Shown: positions 8,020 to 17,548 of the stretch, piece after piece
How the letters are laid out: each line of letters starts with the position of its first letter
How positions within the stretch are numbered: position 1 is the stretch's first letter
DNA from: Lentzea xinjiangensis
GTDB lineage: Bacteria > Actinomycetota > Actinomycetes > Mycobacteriales > Pseudonocardiaceae
Length of the DNA stretch: 64,000 nt
Direction: 5' to 3'
Assembly (NCBI RefSeq): GCF_900110955.1
Contig: NZ_FOFR01000024.1
Span: 1-64,000 of the forward strand
Notes under the pieces: model-generated
The model's database searches: none
What the model was told of the DNA's origin: nothing
What the model saw: only the letters and a program-made list of their open reading frames with translations
Position numbers and translations under genes: made by a program

Positions 8020-8616
8020 ATGGCAGAAGAAGACATCAGAGCCGCGGTCCGGGCCGAACGACGCGACCAGGCAGACCTCCTCGCGCAGCTCACCGAGCGG
8101 CAGTGGGACGCCCCCAGTCTGTGCGCGGGCTGGCGGGTCAGGGAAGTCGTGGCGCACACGACGTTGCCGTACCGCTCGTCCGGAACGCGGGTACTCCTGG
8201 AGGTCCTGAAGTCGGCGGGCCGGTTCAACCACGCCGCCGACCGCATGGCCCGCGAAGACGCCCGAGAGCTCTCCGCGCACGACCTGGCCGCCGCGGTGAA
8301 GGCCAACGTCGACCACCCGTGGACGCCACCGGGCGGAGGCGCGGCCGGCGCCCTCTCGCACGACGTCATCCACGGCCTCGACATCACGGTCGCGCTCGGC
8401 CTGGACCGCCGGGTGCCGCACGAACGCCTGAAGCTCGTGCTGGACGCCATGAAACCGCGCAACGTCAAGTACTTCGGAACCGACCTCCGCGGCACGCGGC
8501 TCGAAGCGACCGACCTGGACTGGACGTTCGGCGAGGGCAGGCCGGTGCGCGGTCTCGCCCAGGACCTGCTGCTCCACGTCTGCGGACGGCGGCTGCCGCC
8601 GGGCAGGCTCAGCTGA
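8020..8616 (+). CDS. Mycothiol-dependent maleylpyruvate isomerase N-domain (DinB-like) protein
   Basis: 198 aa in the TIGR03083 / MDMPI_N family. WDAPSLCAGWRVREVVAHTTLP is the characteristic first-helix region with the metal-ligand His (VVAHT). The second conserved region is LSHDVIHGLDITVALGL, which has His residues positioned to complete a three-His zinc site. These four-helix bundle enzymes use mycothiol as cofactor for isomerisation or thiol transfer; this member has no assigned substrate. ATG 8020 starts close after a likely promoter region. Its 3' end overlaps the convergent MarR gene by 8 bp. Confidence 0.88.
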   Translation: MAEEDIRAAVRAERRDQADLLAQLTERQWDAPSLCAGWRVREVVAHTTLPYRSSGTRVLLEVLKSAGRFNHAADRMAREDARELSAHDLAAAVKANVDHPWTPPGGGAAGALSHDVIHGLDITVALGLDRRVPHERLKLVLDAMKPRNVKYFGTDLRGTRLEATDLDWTFGEGRPVRGLAQDLLLHVCGRRLPPGRLS

Positions 8617-9058
8617 GCTCTTCGCGAACGCGCGTCGTCGCCGCGATGGAGGTCGTGAGGAACCTGGCGACGACCTCCCGGTCCTGCCGGCTCATCCCGG
8701 CCCACGCGGCGGCGTACTCGCGGGCCAGCGGCTGGAAGAACCTCGCGGCGATCGCCTGCGCGTCGGCCAGCACCCGCAGCTCGACGCGGCGGCGGTCGCC
8801 GGGGTGGCGGTCGCGGGTCACGTGGCCCGCGCGTTCCAGGCGGTCCAGCACGGATGTCGTCGCGGAGGCGCTGAGGTTGAGCGCCTTCGCGAGCGCGCCG
8901 GGGGTCAGCGGCGAGCGCGCCGTCATGATCAGGTTCAGCGCTGTCATGTCCGTGGGGTGCAACCGGTGCGCAGCGCTGAAGATCTCGAGGAACCGGTTCG
9001 ACTCCACCACCAGCGCGCGCAACAGCATGCTCAGGTCGTAGTCGGTTGCGTCGCTCAC
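8609..9058 (-). CDS. MarR-family transcriptional regulator
   Basis: 149 aa with a central winged helix: LTPGALAKALNLSASATTSVLDRLERAGHVTR is the recognition region and DRHPGDRRRVELRVL the wing, flanked by dimerisation helices. Start is GTG 9058. It is divergent from the MMPL transporter gene with only 54 bp between starts, and palindromes of MarR-box type fill that gap. This suggests that it represses both itself and the exporter, with release by a transported ligand. Confidence 0.94.
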   Translation of the reverse strand: MSDATDYDLSMLLRALVVESNRFLEIFSAAHRLHPTDMTALNLIMTARSPLTPGALAKALNLSASATTSVLDRLERAGHVTRDRHPGDRRRVELRVLADAQAIAARFFQPLAREYAAAWAGMSRQDREVVARFLTTSIAATTRVREELS

Positions 9059-9073
9059 CCCACCAGCTTACAG

Positions 9074-9102
9074 TTCGGTCATCGAATCATTCGACGATCG
9101 AA
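9074..9102. promoter_or_regulatory. Nested palindromic MarR operator
   Basis: The divergent 54-bp region contains TCGAATCATTCGA (9082-9094, a perfect palindrome) inside a near-perfect 19-bp dyad at 9079-9097. TTCG...CGAA half-sites flank it at 9074-9086 and 9090-9102. The overlapping sites cover the space needed for both promoters and end next to the aaggaa ribosome site of the transporter gene. This is the expected arrangement for MarR autorepression. Confidence 0.75.
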
Positions 9103-9112
9103 GGAATAGCTG

Positions 9113-11089
9113 ATGCGCGTCCTCGCGGGTGTCCTGCTCGTCGTCTGGCTGGCGCTGGGCGGCTTCACCGGGCCGTACGCGGGCAAGCTGTCGGAGGTCG
9201 CCGAGAACGACAGCAGCGCGTTCCTGCCCAACTCCGCCGAGTCGACGCAGGTCGCGGAACTGCAGAAGAAGTTCCAGACCACCAGCGCGATCCCGGCGAT
9301 CGTCGTGGCCGAACGGCCCGGCGGGCTGACCGACGCCGACAGGAGGTTCCTCGCCGAGCGCGGCCGGGGCTTCCAGGCCTCGCCGGTGATCCCCGCCCCG
9401 AACGACGCCGAGGCCGCCCAGCTCGTCGTGCTGCTCGACCCGGCGCAGGAGGTCGGCGACTCGGTCGGGCAGCTGCGCGACGGGGCGCGCGGCGCGCCGG
9501 AGGGGCTGACGGTGCTGGTCACCGGGCCCGCGGCGCAGGCAGCGGACCTCGGCGAGGCGTTCGGCGGGATCGACGGCCTGCTGCTGGTCGTCGCGGGCGC
9601 GGTGGTCGCGTTGATCCTGCTCGTCGTCTACCGGAGCCCGTTGCTGCCCGTCGTCGTGCTGGTCTCCGCGGTGTTCGCCCTGGGCCTCGCCAGTTTCGTC
9701 GTGTACCTGCTGGCGAAGAACGACGTGCTGGCGCTCAACGGCCAAAGCCAGGGCATTCTCTCGATCCTCGTGTTCGGCGCGGCGACGGACTATGCGTTGC
9801 TGCTGGTGTCGAGGTTCCGCGAGGAACTGCGCGACACCGAGGACAAGGTCGCGGCGATCCGCGCGGCCTGGCGCGGCACCGTCGAGCCCATCGCCGCGTC
9901 GGCGGGCACGGTGGTCCTCGGCGTGCTGTGCCTGCTGTTCAGCGACCTCGACTCCAACAAGGGCTTGGGACCGGTCGCGGCCATCGGCATCGGCGCGGCG
10001 CTGCTCACGACCATGACGTTCCTGCCGGCGGCGCTCGCGTTGCCGGGGCGCGGCGCGTTCTGGCCGTTCTCGCCCGAGCTCGGGTCGGCGCACCCGGAGA
10101 CGAGCGGGATCTGGGGCCGCACGGCGGACCTGGTGCGCCGCAGGCCGCGCGCGATCTGGGTCGTCACGACGCTCGTGCTGCTCGTGGGCGCCGCGTTCCT
10201 GCCGCAGCTCAAGGCCTCCGGCACGGCGCAGTCCGACGTGTTCCTGACCGAGGTCGAGTCCGTGGCGGGGCAGGAGGTGCTGTCGCGGCACTTCCCGGGC
10301 GGCACCGGGTCGCCGACCGTCATCGTCGCCGCCGAGGGCACGACCGCGGAGGTGCTGCGGAAGTCCGAGGTGGACGGTGTCGCGAACGTGCGGCCGACCG
10401 GCACCGCCGGCGGGCTGGTGCGCATCGAGGCCACGCTGGAGGACGCGCCGGACTCGGACGCCGCGGTGGCGACGGTGGAGCGCATCCGCGCGGCGGTGCA
10501 CGGGACCGGTGACGCGAAGGTCGGCGGGCCGACCGCGACCCTGCTCGACACGAGGACGACCTCGGAGCACGACAGGTTGCTGATCATCCCGATCGTGCTG
10601 GTCGTGATCTTCCTGGTGCTGGCGCTGCTGCTGCGGTCGTTGCTGGCGCCGCTGCTGCTGATCGCGACGGTGGTGCTGTCGTTCGCGGCCACGATGGGCG
10701 TCTCGGCGCTGGTGTTCAACCACGTCCTCGGCTTCCCCGGTGCCGACCCGGTGGTGCCGCTGTTCGGGTTCGTGTTCCTGGTGGCGCTGGGCATCGACTA
10801 CAACATCTTCCTGATGACCCGTGTCCGCGAGGAGACCCGGAGCCTGGGCACGGTGGAGGGAACGGTCCGTGGCCTGAGCCTCACCGGCGGCGTCATCACC
10901 TCGGCCGGTGTGGTGCTGGCGGCGACGTTCGCCGCACTCGCGGTGCTGCCGATCCTGTTCCTCACGCAGATCGCGTTCATCGTCGCGTTCGGTGTCCTGC
11001 TGGACACGTTGCTGGTGCGGTCGTTGCTCGTGCCGGCGCTGTCGGTGGACATCGGCGGCCGGATCTGGTGGCCGTCGAAGCTGAGGTGA
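9113..11089 (+). CDS. MMPL/RND-family membrane transporter
   Basis: 658 aa. An N-terminal membrane anchor (VLAGVLLVVWLAL) is followed by an extracytoplasmic loop, then a five-helix block containing the MMPL motif GAATDYALLLVSRFREEL. The duplicated second half contains FLVALGIDYNIFLMTRVREE. Asp/Tyr in the two TDY/IDY motifs are the proton-relay residues of mycobacterial MMPL proteins. The N-terminus lacks the usual cytoplasmic leader and the protein is slightly short for the family, but aaggaa just upstream supports ATG 9113. It probably exports a lipid, antibiotic or siderophore under the divergent MarR regulator. Confidence 0.94.
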   Translation: MRVLAGVLLVVWLALGGFTGPYAGKLSEVAENDSSAFLPNSAESTQVAELQKKFQTTSAIPAIVVAERPGGLTDADRRFLAERGRGFQASPVIPAPNDAEAAQLVVLLDPAQEVGDSVGQLRDGARGAPEGLTVLVTGPAAQAADLGEAFGGIDGLLLVVAGAVVALILLVVYRSPLLPVVVLVSAVFALGLASFVVYLLAKNDVLALNGQSQGILSILVFGAATDYALLLVSRFREELRDTEDKVAAIRAAWRGTVEPIAASAGTVVLGVLCLLFSDLDSNKGLGPVAAIGIGAALLTTMTFLPAALALPGRGAFWPFSPELGSAHPETSGIWGRTADLVRRRPRAIWVVTTLVLLVGAAFLPQLKASGTAQSDVFLTEVESVAGQEVLSRHFPGGTGSPTVIVAAEGTTAEVLRKSEVDGVANVRPTGTAGGLVRIEATLEDAPDSDAAVATVERIRAAVHGTGDAKVGGPTATLLDTRTTSEHDRLLIIPIVLVVIFLVLALLLRSLLAPLLLIATVVLSFAATMGVSALVFNHVLGFPGADPVVPLFGFVFLVALGIDYNIFLMTRVREETRSLGTVEGTVRGLSLTGGVITSAGVVLAATFAALAVLPILFLTQIAFIVAFGVLLDTLLVRSLLVPALSVDIGGRIWWPSKLR

Positions 11090-11104
11090 GCCAGGATCTC
11101 CGGC

Positions 11105-12208
11105 ATGACCTCCACGGCACGCCGGCTGAACCGCGCCACGCTCGACCGGCAGATGCTGCTGCGGCGTGAACGGGTCAGTGCGCTGACGGCCGTCGACCGG
11201 GTCGTGGCGATCCAGGCGCAGGAACCGGCGTCGCCGTACATCGCGCTGTGGAACCGGGTCGAGGGCTTCGACCCGGCCGAGCTGGACGAGGCGTTCGCGA
11301 GCGGGGCGGTCCGCAAGGCATCGCTCATGCGGATCACCCTGCACGCCGTGACGGCCGCGGACCACGCGGTGTTCCACCACGCGATGCTGCCCGCGCTCAG
11401 GGCGTCCCGGTTGTACGACAAGCGGTTCAAGGCGATGGACACCACCGTCGAACAAGCCGACGCGCTGCTGGAGCACGTGCTCGAGTTCGCCCGCACGCCC
11501 CGGCAGAAGGCGGAGATCGAGGAGCTGCTGCGCTCGCACGCCGGTGACGTCGGCGAGCCCGGCCTCTGGTGGGCGCTGCGCACCTACGGCGGGCTCGTGC
11601 ACGCGCCGACGGGCGGCCCGTGGTCGTTCGGGCCGCGGCCGTCCTATGTGGCCGCGACGGCCGAACCGCGCGATCGGCTGGCGTGCCTGGCCGAGCTGCT
11701 GCGCCGCTACCTCAGCGCCTTCGGGCCCGCGACGGTGCCCGACATGAGCCAGTTCACCGCGCTGCCGCGCGCCTCGATCCGGGAAGCGCTGGAGCTGCTG
11801 GAGCTCGACCGGCACGGCGACCACCACGACCTCGCGGACCGGACGGTCCCGGACGAGGACACGCCGGCACCGCCGCGGCTGATGGCCATGTGGGACAGCA
11901 CGCTGCTCGCCTACGCCGACCGCAGCCGGATCATCCCGGACCGGTACCGCAAAGCGGTCATCCGCGCCAACGGCGACACCCTGCCGACGGTCCTCGTCGA
12001 CGGTCACGTCGCCGGGGTCTGGCGGCCGGCCGAGGACGGGAGCGTCGAGGTGACCGCCTTCCACGCCTTCGGCGAGGACCAGTGGGCCGGGCTCGCGGAG
12101 GAGGCCGCGGCGCTGCGCGAGTTCCTCGCCGAACGTGAACCGCAGGTCTACCGGCGGTACGCGCGGTGGTGGACGAACCTTCCCGCGCACGACGTCCGCG
12201 TCCTCTGA
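11105..12208 (+). CDS. Winged-helix DNA-binding protein of the AlkZ/YcaQ (HTH_42) family
   Basis: 367 aa, matching the DUF1006/HTH_42 family of tandem winged-helix DNA glycosylases. The key Gln-X-Gln element is visible in VVAIQAQEPASPYIALWNR; in AlkZ the corresponding residues catalyse removal of alkylated or cross-linked bases. RKASLMRITLHAVTAAD and the C-terminal PRLMAMWDSTLLAYADRSRIIP are further family landmarks. It follows the MMPL gene by 15 bp and is probably co-transcribed. In antibiotic producers this family often gives self-resistance to DNA-damaging products; here that is only a possibility. Confidence 0.9.
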   Translation: MTSTARRLNRATLDRQMLLRRERVSALTAVDRVVAIQAQEPASPYIALWNRVEGFDPAELDEAFASGAVRKASLMRITLHAVTAADHAVFHHAMLPALRASRLYDKRFKAMDTTVEQADALLEHVLEFARTPRQKAEIEELLRSHAGDVGEPGLWWALRTYGGLVHAPTGGPWSFGPRPSYVAATAEPRDRLACLAELLRRYLSAFGPATVPDMSQFTALPRASIREALELLELDRHGDHHDLADRTVPDEDTPAPPRLMAMWDSTLLAYADRSRIIPDRYRKAVIRANGDTLPTVLVDGHVAGVWRPAEDGSVEVTAFHAFGEDQWAGLAEEAAALREFLAEREPQVYRRYARWWTNLPAHDVRVL

Positions 12209-12330
12209 CAGCGGTGACGCTCCGGGACCGGCTCATCGCCGCGATGAGCCCGACCGGATGAGACCCAGCTCTCCCCGGCCTCAAGAACGCGTAAAGGCCA
12301 CCCGCGCACCCGTAAGGACGTCGTCAGGCA

Positions 12331-12355
12331 CCCCCTGATCGGGCAGCCCCCTGAT
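12331..12355 (+). promoter_or_regulatory. Direct repeat in the kdp leader
   Basis: Two copies of ccccctgat (12331-12339 and 12347-12355), 16 bp start to start, lie 50-75 bases before the first gene of the kdp operon. Tandem half-sites with this spacing suit an OmpR-family regulator dimer, so KdpE is a natural candidate. This is inference from position; no binding motif for actinobacterial KdpE was matched. Confidence 0.35.
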
Positions 12356-12405
12356 GCACGCTTCCGGACGTCATGAAGAACCGTGTCGTTGAAGGGAGCG
12401 GCGTC

Positions 12406-12489
12406 ATGGCCGATCTGGCCTACGCGTTGCTGCTGATCGGGAGTTTCGTCGTGCTGGGCCTCACCGTGCGTGGTCTGGAGAGGTTGTGA
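12406..12489 (+). CDS. 27-aa single-pass membrane peptide heading the kdp operon
   Basis: Encodes a 27-residue peptide starting MADLAYALLLIGSFVV: one transmembrane helix followed by a basic end (VRGLERL). The strong ribosome site gaaggga is 7 bases before ATG 12406; an in-frame ATG at 12373 lacks one. The stop overlaps the GTG start of kdpF (GTGA), giving a coupled series of four overlapping genes. Length and style resemble KdpF, but the sequence differs and kdpF follows directly. It is probably an extra small subunit or assembly peptide of the Kdp pump. Confidence 0.75.
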   Translation: MADLAYALLLIGSFVVLGLTVRGLERL

Positions 12490-12584
12490 GCACCGGCCTC
12501 GCGGCGAACGCCGTGGCGGGCCTGCTCGCCCTCCTGCTGATCGTCCACCTGGTCATCGCACTCGTCAGGCCGGAGAAGTTCTGA
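12486..12584 (+). CDS. kdpF: Potassium-transporting ATPase subunit KdpF
   Basis: 32-aa peptide with one hydrophobic helix ([19 protein letters not shown]) ending RPEKF, the characteristic KdpF terminus. In E. coli KdpF stabilises the KdpABC complex in the membrane. GTG 12486 overlaps the upstream peptide's stop and the TGA overlaps the kdpA ATG (ATGA), so all three are translationally coupled. Confidence 0.88.
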   Translation: MSTGLAANAVAGLLALLLIVHLVIALVRPEKF

Positions 12585-14206
12585 TGTCCCCTCTCGTCGC
12601 CGGCCTGGTGCAGGTCGGCATCGTCTTCGCGGCCCTCGCGGTCGCGTACCGGCCCCTCGGCGACCACATGGCTCGCGTGTTCCGCGCGGAGAGCCACACG
12701 AAGCTCGAGAAAGCCGTCTACCGGTTCGCCCGGATCGACCCGGACGCCGAGCAGAAGTGGAGCACCTACGCCTACGGCGTGCTGGGCTTCTCGTTCGCCG
12801 GCATCGTGGTCCTGTACCTGGTCCAACGCGTGCAATCGGTGCTGCCGTTCGACTTCGGCCGCGGCAACGTCCAGCCGGGCATGGCGTTCAACACCGCCGT
12901 CAGCTTCGTGACCAACACGAACTGGCAGTCCTACGTGCCGGAAGCCGTGCTGGGCCACGCGGTCCAGATGATCGGCCTGACCGTGCAGAACTTCGTGTCG
13001 GCGGCGGTCGGCCTGGCCGTCGCGACCGCTCTGGTCCGCGGGTTCACCCGGAGCCGGACCGACCGGCTCGGCAACTTCTGGGTCGACCTCACCCGCGGCA
13101 CCGTGCGCATCCTGCTGCCGATCGCCTTCGTCGGCGCGATCGTGCTCATCGCGTTCGGCGTCACGATGAGCCTCAAGTCCGGTGTGGACGTCGACGGGCA
13201 GATCGTGGCGAACGCCCCCGTGGCGAGCCAGGAGGCCATCAAGGAGCTCGGCACCAACGGCGGCGGTGTCCTCAACGCGAACTCGGCGCACCCGTTCGAG
13301 AACCCGGGCGAGTGGACGAACCTGATCGAGATCTTCCTGATCCTGCTCGTCCCGGTCTCGCTGACCCGCACGTTCGGCCGGCTCGTGGGCGACCGGAAGC
13401 AGGGTTACGTCCTGCTCGGTGTCATGGGCGTCATCTGGACGGCGATGCTCGCGGTCATCTGGACCGCCGAGGCGAACGGCCTGCGGCCGTTGGAGGGCAA
13501 GGAGCTCCGGTTCGGCGTCCCCGGCAGCGCGATCTTCGCCGACGCCACCACCGGCACGTCGACGGGCGCGGTCAACTCGTTGCACGACAGCTACACCGGG
13601 CTCGGTGGCGGCGCGGCGCTGCTGAACATGCTCTTCGGCGAGATGACCCCCGGCGGGGTCGGCACCGGGCTCTACAGCATCCTCGTGATGGCGGTCATCG
13701 CGATGTTCCTGGCGGGGCTGATGGTCGGCCGCACGCCGGAGTACCTGGGCAAGAAGCTGGGGCGCAAGGAGGTCACGGCCGCGGCGGTGTCGATCCTCGC
13801 GATGCCCGCGGTGCTCCTGGCCGGCGCCGGCGTCGCGGCGGTGCTGCCGAGCACGAGGGCCGCCCTCAACAACCCCGGGGCGCACGGGCTGACGGAGATC
13901 CTTTACGCCTACGCGTCGGCGTCGAACAACAACGGCAGCGCGTTCGCCGGGATCACGGTCACGAACGACTGGTTCCAGTCGTCGCTGGGCCTGTGCATGC
14001 TGTTCGGCCGGTTCGTCCCGATCATCGCGGTGCTGGCGCTGGCCGGATCCCTCGCGGCACAGCGGAAGGTGCCGGTCACGGCGGGCACGTTGCCCACCAC
14101 CGGGCCGCTGTTCGCGAGCCTGCTCACCGGCGCGGTCGTGCTGGTCGCCGCGCTCACGTTCGTTCCCGCTCTCGCCCTCGGTCCCATCGCGGAGGCACTG
14201 CAGTGA
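12584..14206 (+). CDS. kdpA: Potassium-transporting ATPase, K+-channel-like subunit KdpA
   Basis: 540 aa, about ten membrane helices. Selectivity-filter-type loops are visible: NTNWQSY near residue 110, [21 protein letters not shown] near 225-245, and GSAFAGI near 450. KdpA binds and conducts K+ for the P-type pump. ATG 12584 overlaps the kdpF stop; an in-frame upstream extension is overlapped by two genes and was rejected. The 3' end overlaps kdpB by 4 bases. Confidence 0.97.
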   Translation: MSPLVAGLVQVGIVFAALAVAYRPLGDHMARVFRAESHTKLEKAVYRFARIDPDAEQKWSTYAYGVLGFSFAGIVVLYLVQRVQSVLPFDFGRGNVQPGMAFNTAVSFVTNTNWQSYVPEAVLGHAVQMIGLTVQNFVSAAVGLAVATALVRGFTRSRTDRLGNFWVDLTRGTVRILLPIAFVGAIVLIAFGVTMSLKSGVDVDGQIVANAPVASQEAIKELGTNGGGVLNANSAHPFENPGEWTNLIEIFLILLVPVSLTRTFGRLVGDRKQGYVLLGVMGVIWTAMLAVIWTAEANGLRPLEGKELRFGVPGSAIFADATTGTSTGAVNSLHDSYTGLGGGAALLNMLFGEMTPGGVGTGLYSILVMAVIAMFLAGLMVGRTPEYLGKKLGRKEVTAAAVSILAMPAVLLAGAGVAAVLPSTRAALNNPGAHGLTEILYAYASASNNNGSAFAGITVTNDWFQSSLGLCMLFGRFVPIIAVLALAGSLAAQRKVPVTAGTLPTTGPLFASLLTGAVVLVAALTFVPALALGPIAEALQ

Positions 14207-16188
14207 CCACGACGCTCCACCGGCCGGAGGCGGTCGCGCGGACCTCCGGGCCCCGGCTCGCCGACGCGTTCGGGGAGGCGGTGCGCAAGCTCCACCCGCG
14301 CCACCAGCTGCGCAGCCCCGTGATGTTCGTCGTCTGGGCGGGGTCGCTGCTCGTCACCGCCTTCGCCGCGATCGACCCGAGCGTCTTCACCGTCGCGGTC
14401 GCGCTGTGGCTGTGGCTCACGGTGTTCTTCGCGAACCTCGCGGAGGCCGTCGCGGAAGGGCGCGGCAAGGCGCAGGCGGACTCGCTGCGCAGGACCAAGG
14501 CGGACACCCCCGCCAGGAAGAGCACCGGCGAGGTCGTGCCCGGCACCGAGCTGCAGGTCGGTGACCTGGTCGTGGTCGAGGCCGGTGAGGTCATCCCCGG
14601 CGACGGCGACGTCGTCGAGGGCATCGCGACCGTCGACGAGTCGGCGATCACCGGCGAGTCCGCGCCGGTGATCCGCGAGTCCGGCGGCGACCGGTGCGCG
14701 GTCACCGGTGGCACGACGGTGTTGTCGGACCGGATCGTCGTCAAGATCACCACCAGGCCCGGCGAGTCCTTCGTGGACCGGATGATCGCGCTCGTGGAGG
14801 GCGCGCGGCGGCAGAAGACGCCGAACGAGATCGCGCTGACGATCCTGCTGTCCACGCTGACGATCATCTTCCTGCTCGCCGTGGTGGCGTTGCAGCCGTT
14901 CGCGATCTACTCCGGCGGCGAGCAGTCGGTCGTCGTGCTGACGGCGCTGCTGGTCTGCCTCATCCCCACGACGATCGGGGCGCTGCTGTCCGCGATCGGC
15001 ATCGCGGGCATGGACCGGCTGGTGCGGCGCAACGTGCTCGCCACCTCCGGCAGGGCCGTCGAGGCCGCTGGCGACGTCGACGCGTTGCTGCTCGACAAGA
15101 CCGGCACGATCACCTGGGGCAACCGGCGGGCGACCGAGTTCGTCCCGCTCGCCCCGGCCTCGCACGAGGAGCTCGTCGCGGCAGCCCGGCTGGCGAGCCT
15201 CGCCGACGACACACCCGAGGGGCGCAGCATCCTGGAGCTGGCGGGCGGCCCACCCGCGACCGAGCACGAGAAGACCGGCGAGTTCGTGCCGTTCACCGCG
15301 CAGACCCGCATGTCGGGCATCGACCTCGGGGACCGGGTGATCCGCAAGGGCGCCGCGTCCGCGTTCGAGCTGACCCGCACGGCCCGCGAGGTCGTCGACG
15401 GGATCAGCGCTCGCGGAGGCACCCCGCTCGTCGTGGCGGAGAACGGCCGGGTGCTCGGCGTCATCAGGCTCAGCGACGTGGTCAAGCCCGGTATGCGGGA
15501 GCGCTTCGCCGAGCTGCGCGCGATGGGCATCCGCACGGTCATGGTCACCGGCGACAACCCGTTGACCGCCAAGGCCATCGCGGACGAGGCGGGCGTCGAC
15601 GACTTCCTCGCCGAGGCCAGGCCAGAGGACAAGCTCGCCCTGATCCGCCGGGAGCAGGAGGGCGGCAGGCTGGTGGCGATGACCGGTGACGGCACGAACG
15701 ACGCGCCCGCACTGGCCCAGGCGGACGTCGGCGTCGCGATGAACACCGGCACGTCGGCCGCGAAGGAGGCCGGCAACATGGTCGACCTCGACTCGGACCC
15801 GACCAAGCTCATCGAGATCGTCGAGATCGGCAAGCAACTGCTGATCACCAGGGGCGCGCTCACGACGTTCTCCGTCGCGAACGACCTGGCGAAGTACTTC
15901 GCGATCCTGCCGGCCATGTTCGCGGCGATCTACCCGGCGCTCGACCGGCTCAACGTCATGCGCCTCGCGACGCCGCAGTCCGCGATCCTGTCGGCGGTCA
16001 TCTTCAACGCGCTGATCATCGTCGTGCTGATCCCGCTGGCGCTCAGGGGCGTGCGCTACCGGCCGTCGAGCGCGTCGGCGCTGCTGCGGCGCAACCTGCT
16101 GGTCTACGGCCTGGGCGGCGTCGTGACGCCGTTCGCCGGGATCTGGCTGATCGACCTGCTCGTACGACTCGTCCCCGGGATCGGCTGA
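14203..16188 (+). CDS. kdpB: Potassium-transporting P-type ATPase, catalytic subunit KdpB
   Basis: 661 aa. P-type ATPase motifs are intact: actuator loop ITGESAPV, phosphorylation motif DKTGTIT (Asp near residue 300), [14 protein letters not shown] in the P-domain and [21 protein letters not shown] at the hinge. N-terminal membrane helices lie at about 40-90 and the C-terminal helix bundle after 560. It hydrolyses ATP to drive K+ uptake through KdpA. Start GTG 14203 gives the coupled 4-base overlap; the same frame is open far upstream through kdpA but that is antisense-free shadow sequence. Confidence 0.98.
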   Translation: MTTTLHRPEAVARTSGPRLADAFGEAVRKLHPRHQLRSPVMFVVWAGSLLVTAFAAIDPSVFTVAVALWLWLTVFFANLAEAVAEGRGKAQADSLRRTKADTPARKSTGEVVPGTELQVGDLVVVEAGEVIPGDGDVVEGIATVDESAITGESAPVIRESGGDRCAVTGGTTVLSDRIVVKITTRPGESFVDRMIALVEGARRQKTPNEIALTILLSTLTIIFLLAVVALQPFAIYSGGEQSVVVLTALLVCLIPTTIGALLSAIGIAGMDRLVRRNVLATSGRAVEAAGDVDALLLDKTGTITWGNRRATEFVPLAPASHEELVAAARLASLADDTPEGRSILELAGGPPATEHEKTGEFVPFTAQTRMSGIDLGDRVIRKGAASAFELTRTAREVVDGISARGGTPLVVAENGRVLGVIRLSDVVKPGMRERFAELRAMGIRTVMVTGDNPLTAKAIADEAGVDDFLAEARPEDKLALIRREQEGGRLVAMTGDGTNDAPALAQADVGVAMNTGTSAAKEAGNMVDLDSDPTKLIEIVEIGKQLLITRGALTTFSVANDLAKYFAILPAMFAAIYPALDRLNVMRLATPQSAILSAVIFNALIIVVLIPLALRGVRYRPSSASALLRRNLLVYGLGGVVTPFAGIWLIDLLVRLVPGIG

Positions 16189-16189
16189 C

Positions 16190-16720
16190 ATGGACAACTT
16201 CGCGAAGCAGTCTTGGGCGGGTCTGCGGATCCTGCTCGCGTTCACGGTGCTCCTCGGGGTGCTGTACCCGCTGGCGGTGTGGGGCGTTTCGCGCCTGCCC
16301 GGCCTGCACGCCCGCGCCGAGGCGCGGGACACCGCACTCGTCGCCGTCCCCCGCGAGGGCGAGCGGTACTTCGCGCCGAGGCCGTCCGCCGCGACGCTGC
16401 CCGCGTCCGGCGGCTCGAACAAGGGCGAGCTGAACGAGGACTACACCCGGGTGGTCGCCGAGCGCCGCGCGGCGGTGGCGCACCGGGAGGGGGTGGGCGA
16501 GGACCGGGTGCCGCAGGACGCCGTCACGGCCTCGGCCTCCGGTCTCGACCCGCACATCAGCCCGGAGTACGCGGCGCTGCAGGTGCCCCGCGTGGCCCGC
16601 GCGTCCGGGCTGCCGGTCGAGCAGGTGCGCGCGCTGGTCGCCGCCCACACCCACGGCACCTTCACCACCACCGTCAACGTGACGGCGCTGAACCGCGCGA
16701 TCGACGCGGCCGGTCGTTGA
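16190..16720 (+). CDS. kdpC: Potassium-transporting ATPase subunit KdpC
   Basis: 176 aa. One N-terminal membrane helix (ILLAFTVLLGVLYPLAVWG) and a periplasmic-side domain with the family motifs ASGLDPHISPEYA and an N-terminal-half RPSAA...GGSNKG. It completes the KdpFABC complex, where KdpC supports assembly and turnover. ATG is one base after the kdpB stop. Confidence 0.96.
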   Translation: MDNFAKQSWAGLRILLAFTVLLGVLYPLAVWGVSRLPGLHARAEARDTALVAVPREGERYFAPRPSAATLPASGGSNKGELNEDYTRVVAERRAAVAHREGVGEDRVPQDAVTASASGLDPHISPEYAALQVPRVARASGLPVEQVRALVAAHTHGTFTTTVNVTALNRAIDAAGR

Positions 16721-16751
16721 CGGTCACCGGGAGAGCTCACGAGGAGAACGG

Positions 16752-17429
16752 ATGACCTCCGTGCTGGTGGTCGACGACGAGCCGCAGATCGTCCGCGCGT
16801 TGCGGATCAACCTCAGCGCGCGGGGCTACGACGTGATGACGGCCTACGACGGCAAGTCCGCCCTGGCCGTCGCGGTGGAGGGCAAGCCGGACGTGGTCGT
16901 GCTCGACCTCGGCCTGCCCGACCTCGACGGCGTGGACGTGATCGCGGGCCTGCGCGGCTGGTCGACGATCCCGATCATCGTGCTGTCCGCCCGCACCGAC
17001 TCCCCGGCCAAGGTCGAGGCGCTCGACGCGGGCGCCGACGACTACGTGACCAAGCCGTTCGGGATGGACGAGCTGCTGGCCCGGCTGCGCGCGGCGGTGC
17101 GGAGGGCCTCGGCGCGGGACGCGGGCGATCCGGTGGTCGAGACGGCGTCGTTCGTCGTGGACCTCGCGGCGAAGAAGGTGCGCCGCGACGGGCGCGAGGT
17201 CCACCTGACGCCCACCGAGTGGGGCCTGGTCGAGATCCTCGCGCGCAACCCGGGACGGCTGGTGTCGCAGAAGCAGCTGCTGCAGGAGGTCTGGGGCCCG
17301 ATGCACGTCAACGAGTCCCAGTACCTGCGGGTCTACTTCGCCCAGTTGCGGCGCAAGCTGGAGGACGACCCCGCGCACCCGCGCCACCTCGTCACCGAAC
17401 CGGGCATGGGGTACCGCTTCGAGCTGTGA
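16752..17429 (+). CDS. kdpE: OmpR-family response regulator KdpE
   Basis: 225 aa. Receiver domain with DDEPQ, phospho-acceptor Asp52 in VVLDLGLPDLDG, and Lys in YVTKPFGMDELLARLR; winged-helix DNA-binding domain at about 130-225 (LTPTEWGLVEILARNPGRL). It is 31 bp downstream of kdpC with its own ribosome site and is part of the kdp operon. The usual partner sensor kinase gene kdpD is absent here: the next gene is an amino-acid decarboxylase. KdpE is therefore served by a kinase encoded elsewhere or works without one. Confidence 0.95.
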   Translation: MTSVLVVDDEPQIVRALRINLSARGYDVMTAYDGKSALAVAVEGKPDVVVLDLGLPDLDGVDVIAGLRGWSTIPIIVLSARTDSPAKVEALDAGADDYVTKPFGMDELLARLRAAVRRASARDAGDPVVETASFVVDLAAKKVRRDGREVHLTPTEWGLVEILARNPGRLVSQKQLLQEVWGPMHVNESQYLRVYFAQLRRKLEDDPAHPRHLVTEPGMGYRFEL

Positions 17430-17548
17430 GCGGGCGGCCGTGACCCACGGCACCGCGGTCGTCAGGATCGCGTCAAGGTGGGCGGCGCCGGTGTCAGGGT
17501 CTCGTCGCGGACCTGGGCACCGGCTCCCCGCGGGCGTGTGCTGGAGGC

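Noticed and set aside
9068-12190. Minus-strand open frame of 1040 codons
   Set aside because: It runs opposite the MMPL and AlkZ-like genes and translates to low-complexity Arg/Gln/His-rich sequence; shadow.
12757-16188. Single 1143-codon frame ending as KdpB
   Set aside because: The first ~480 codons lie out of frame over kdpA; KdpB homology starts at 14203.
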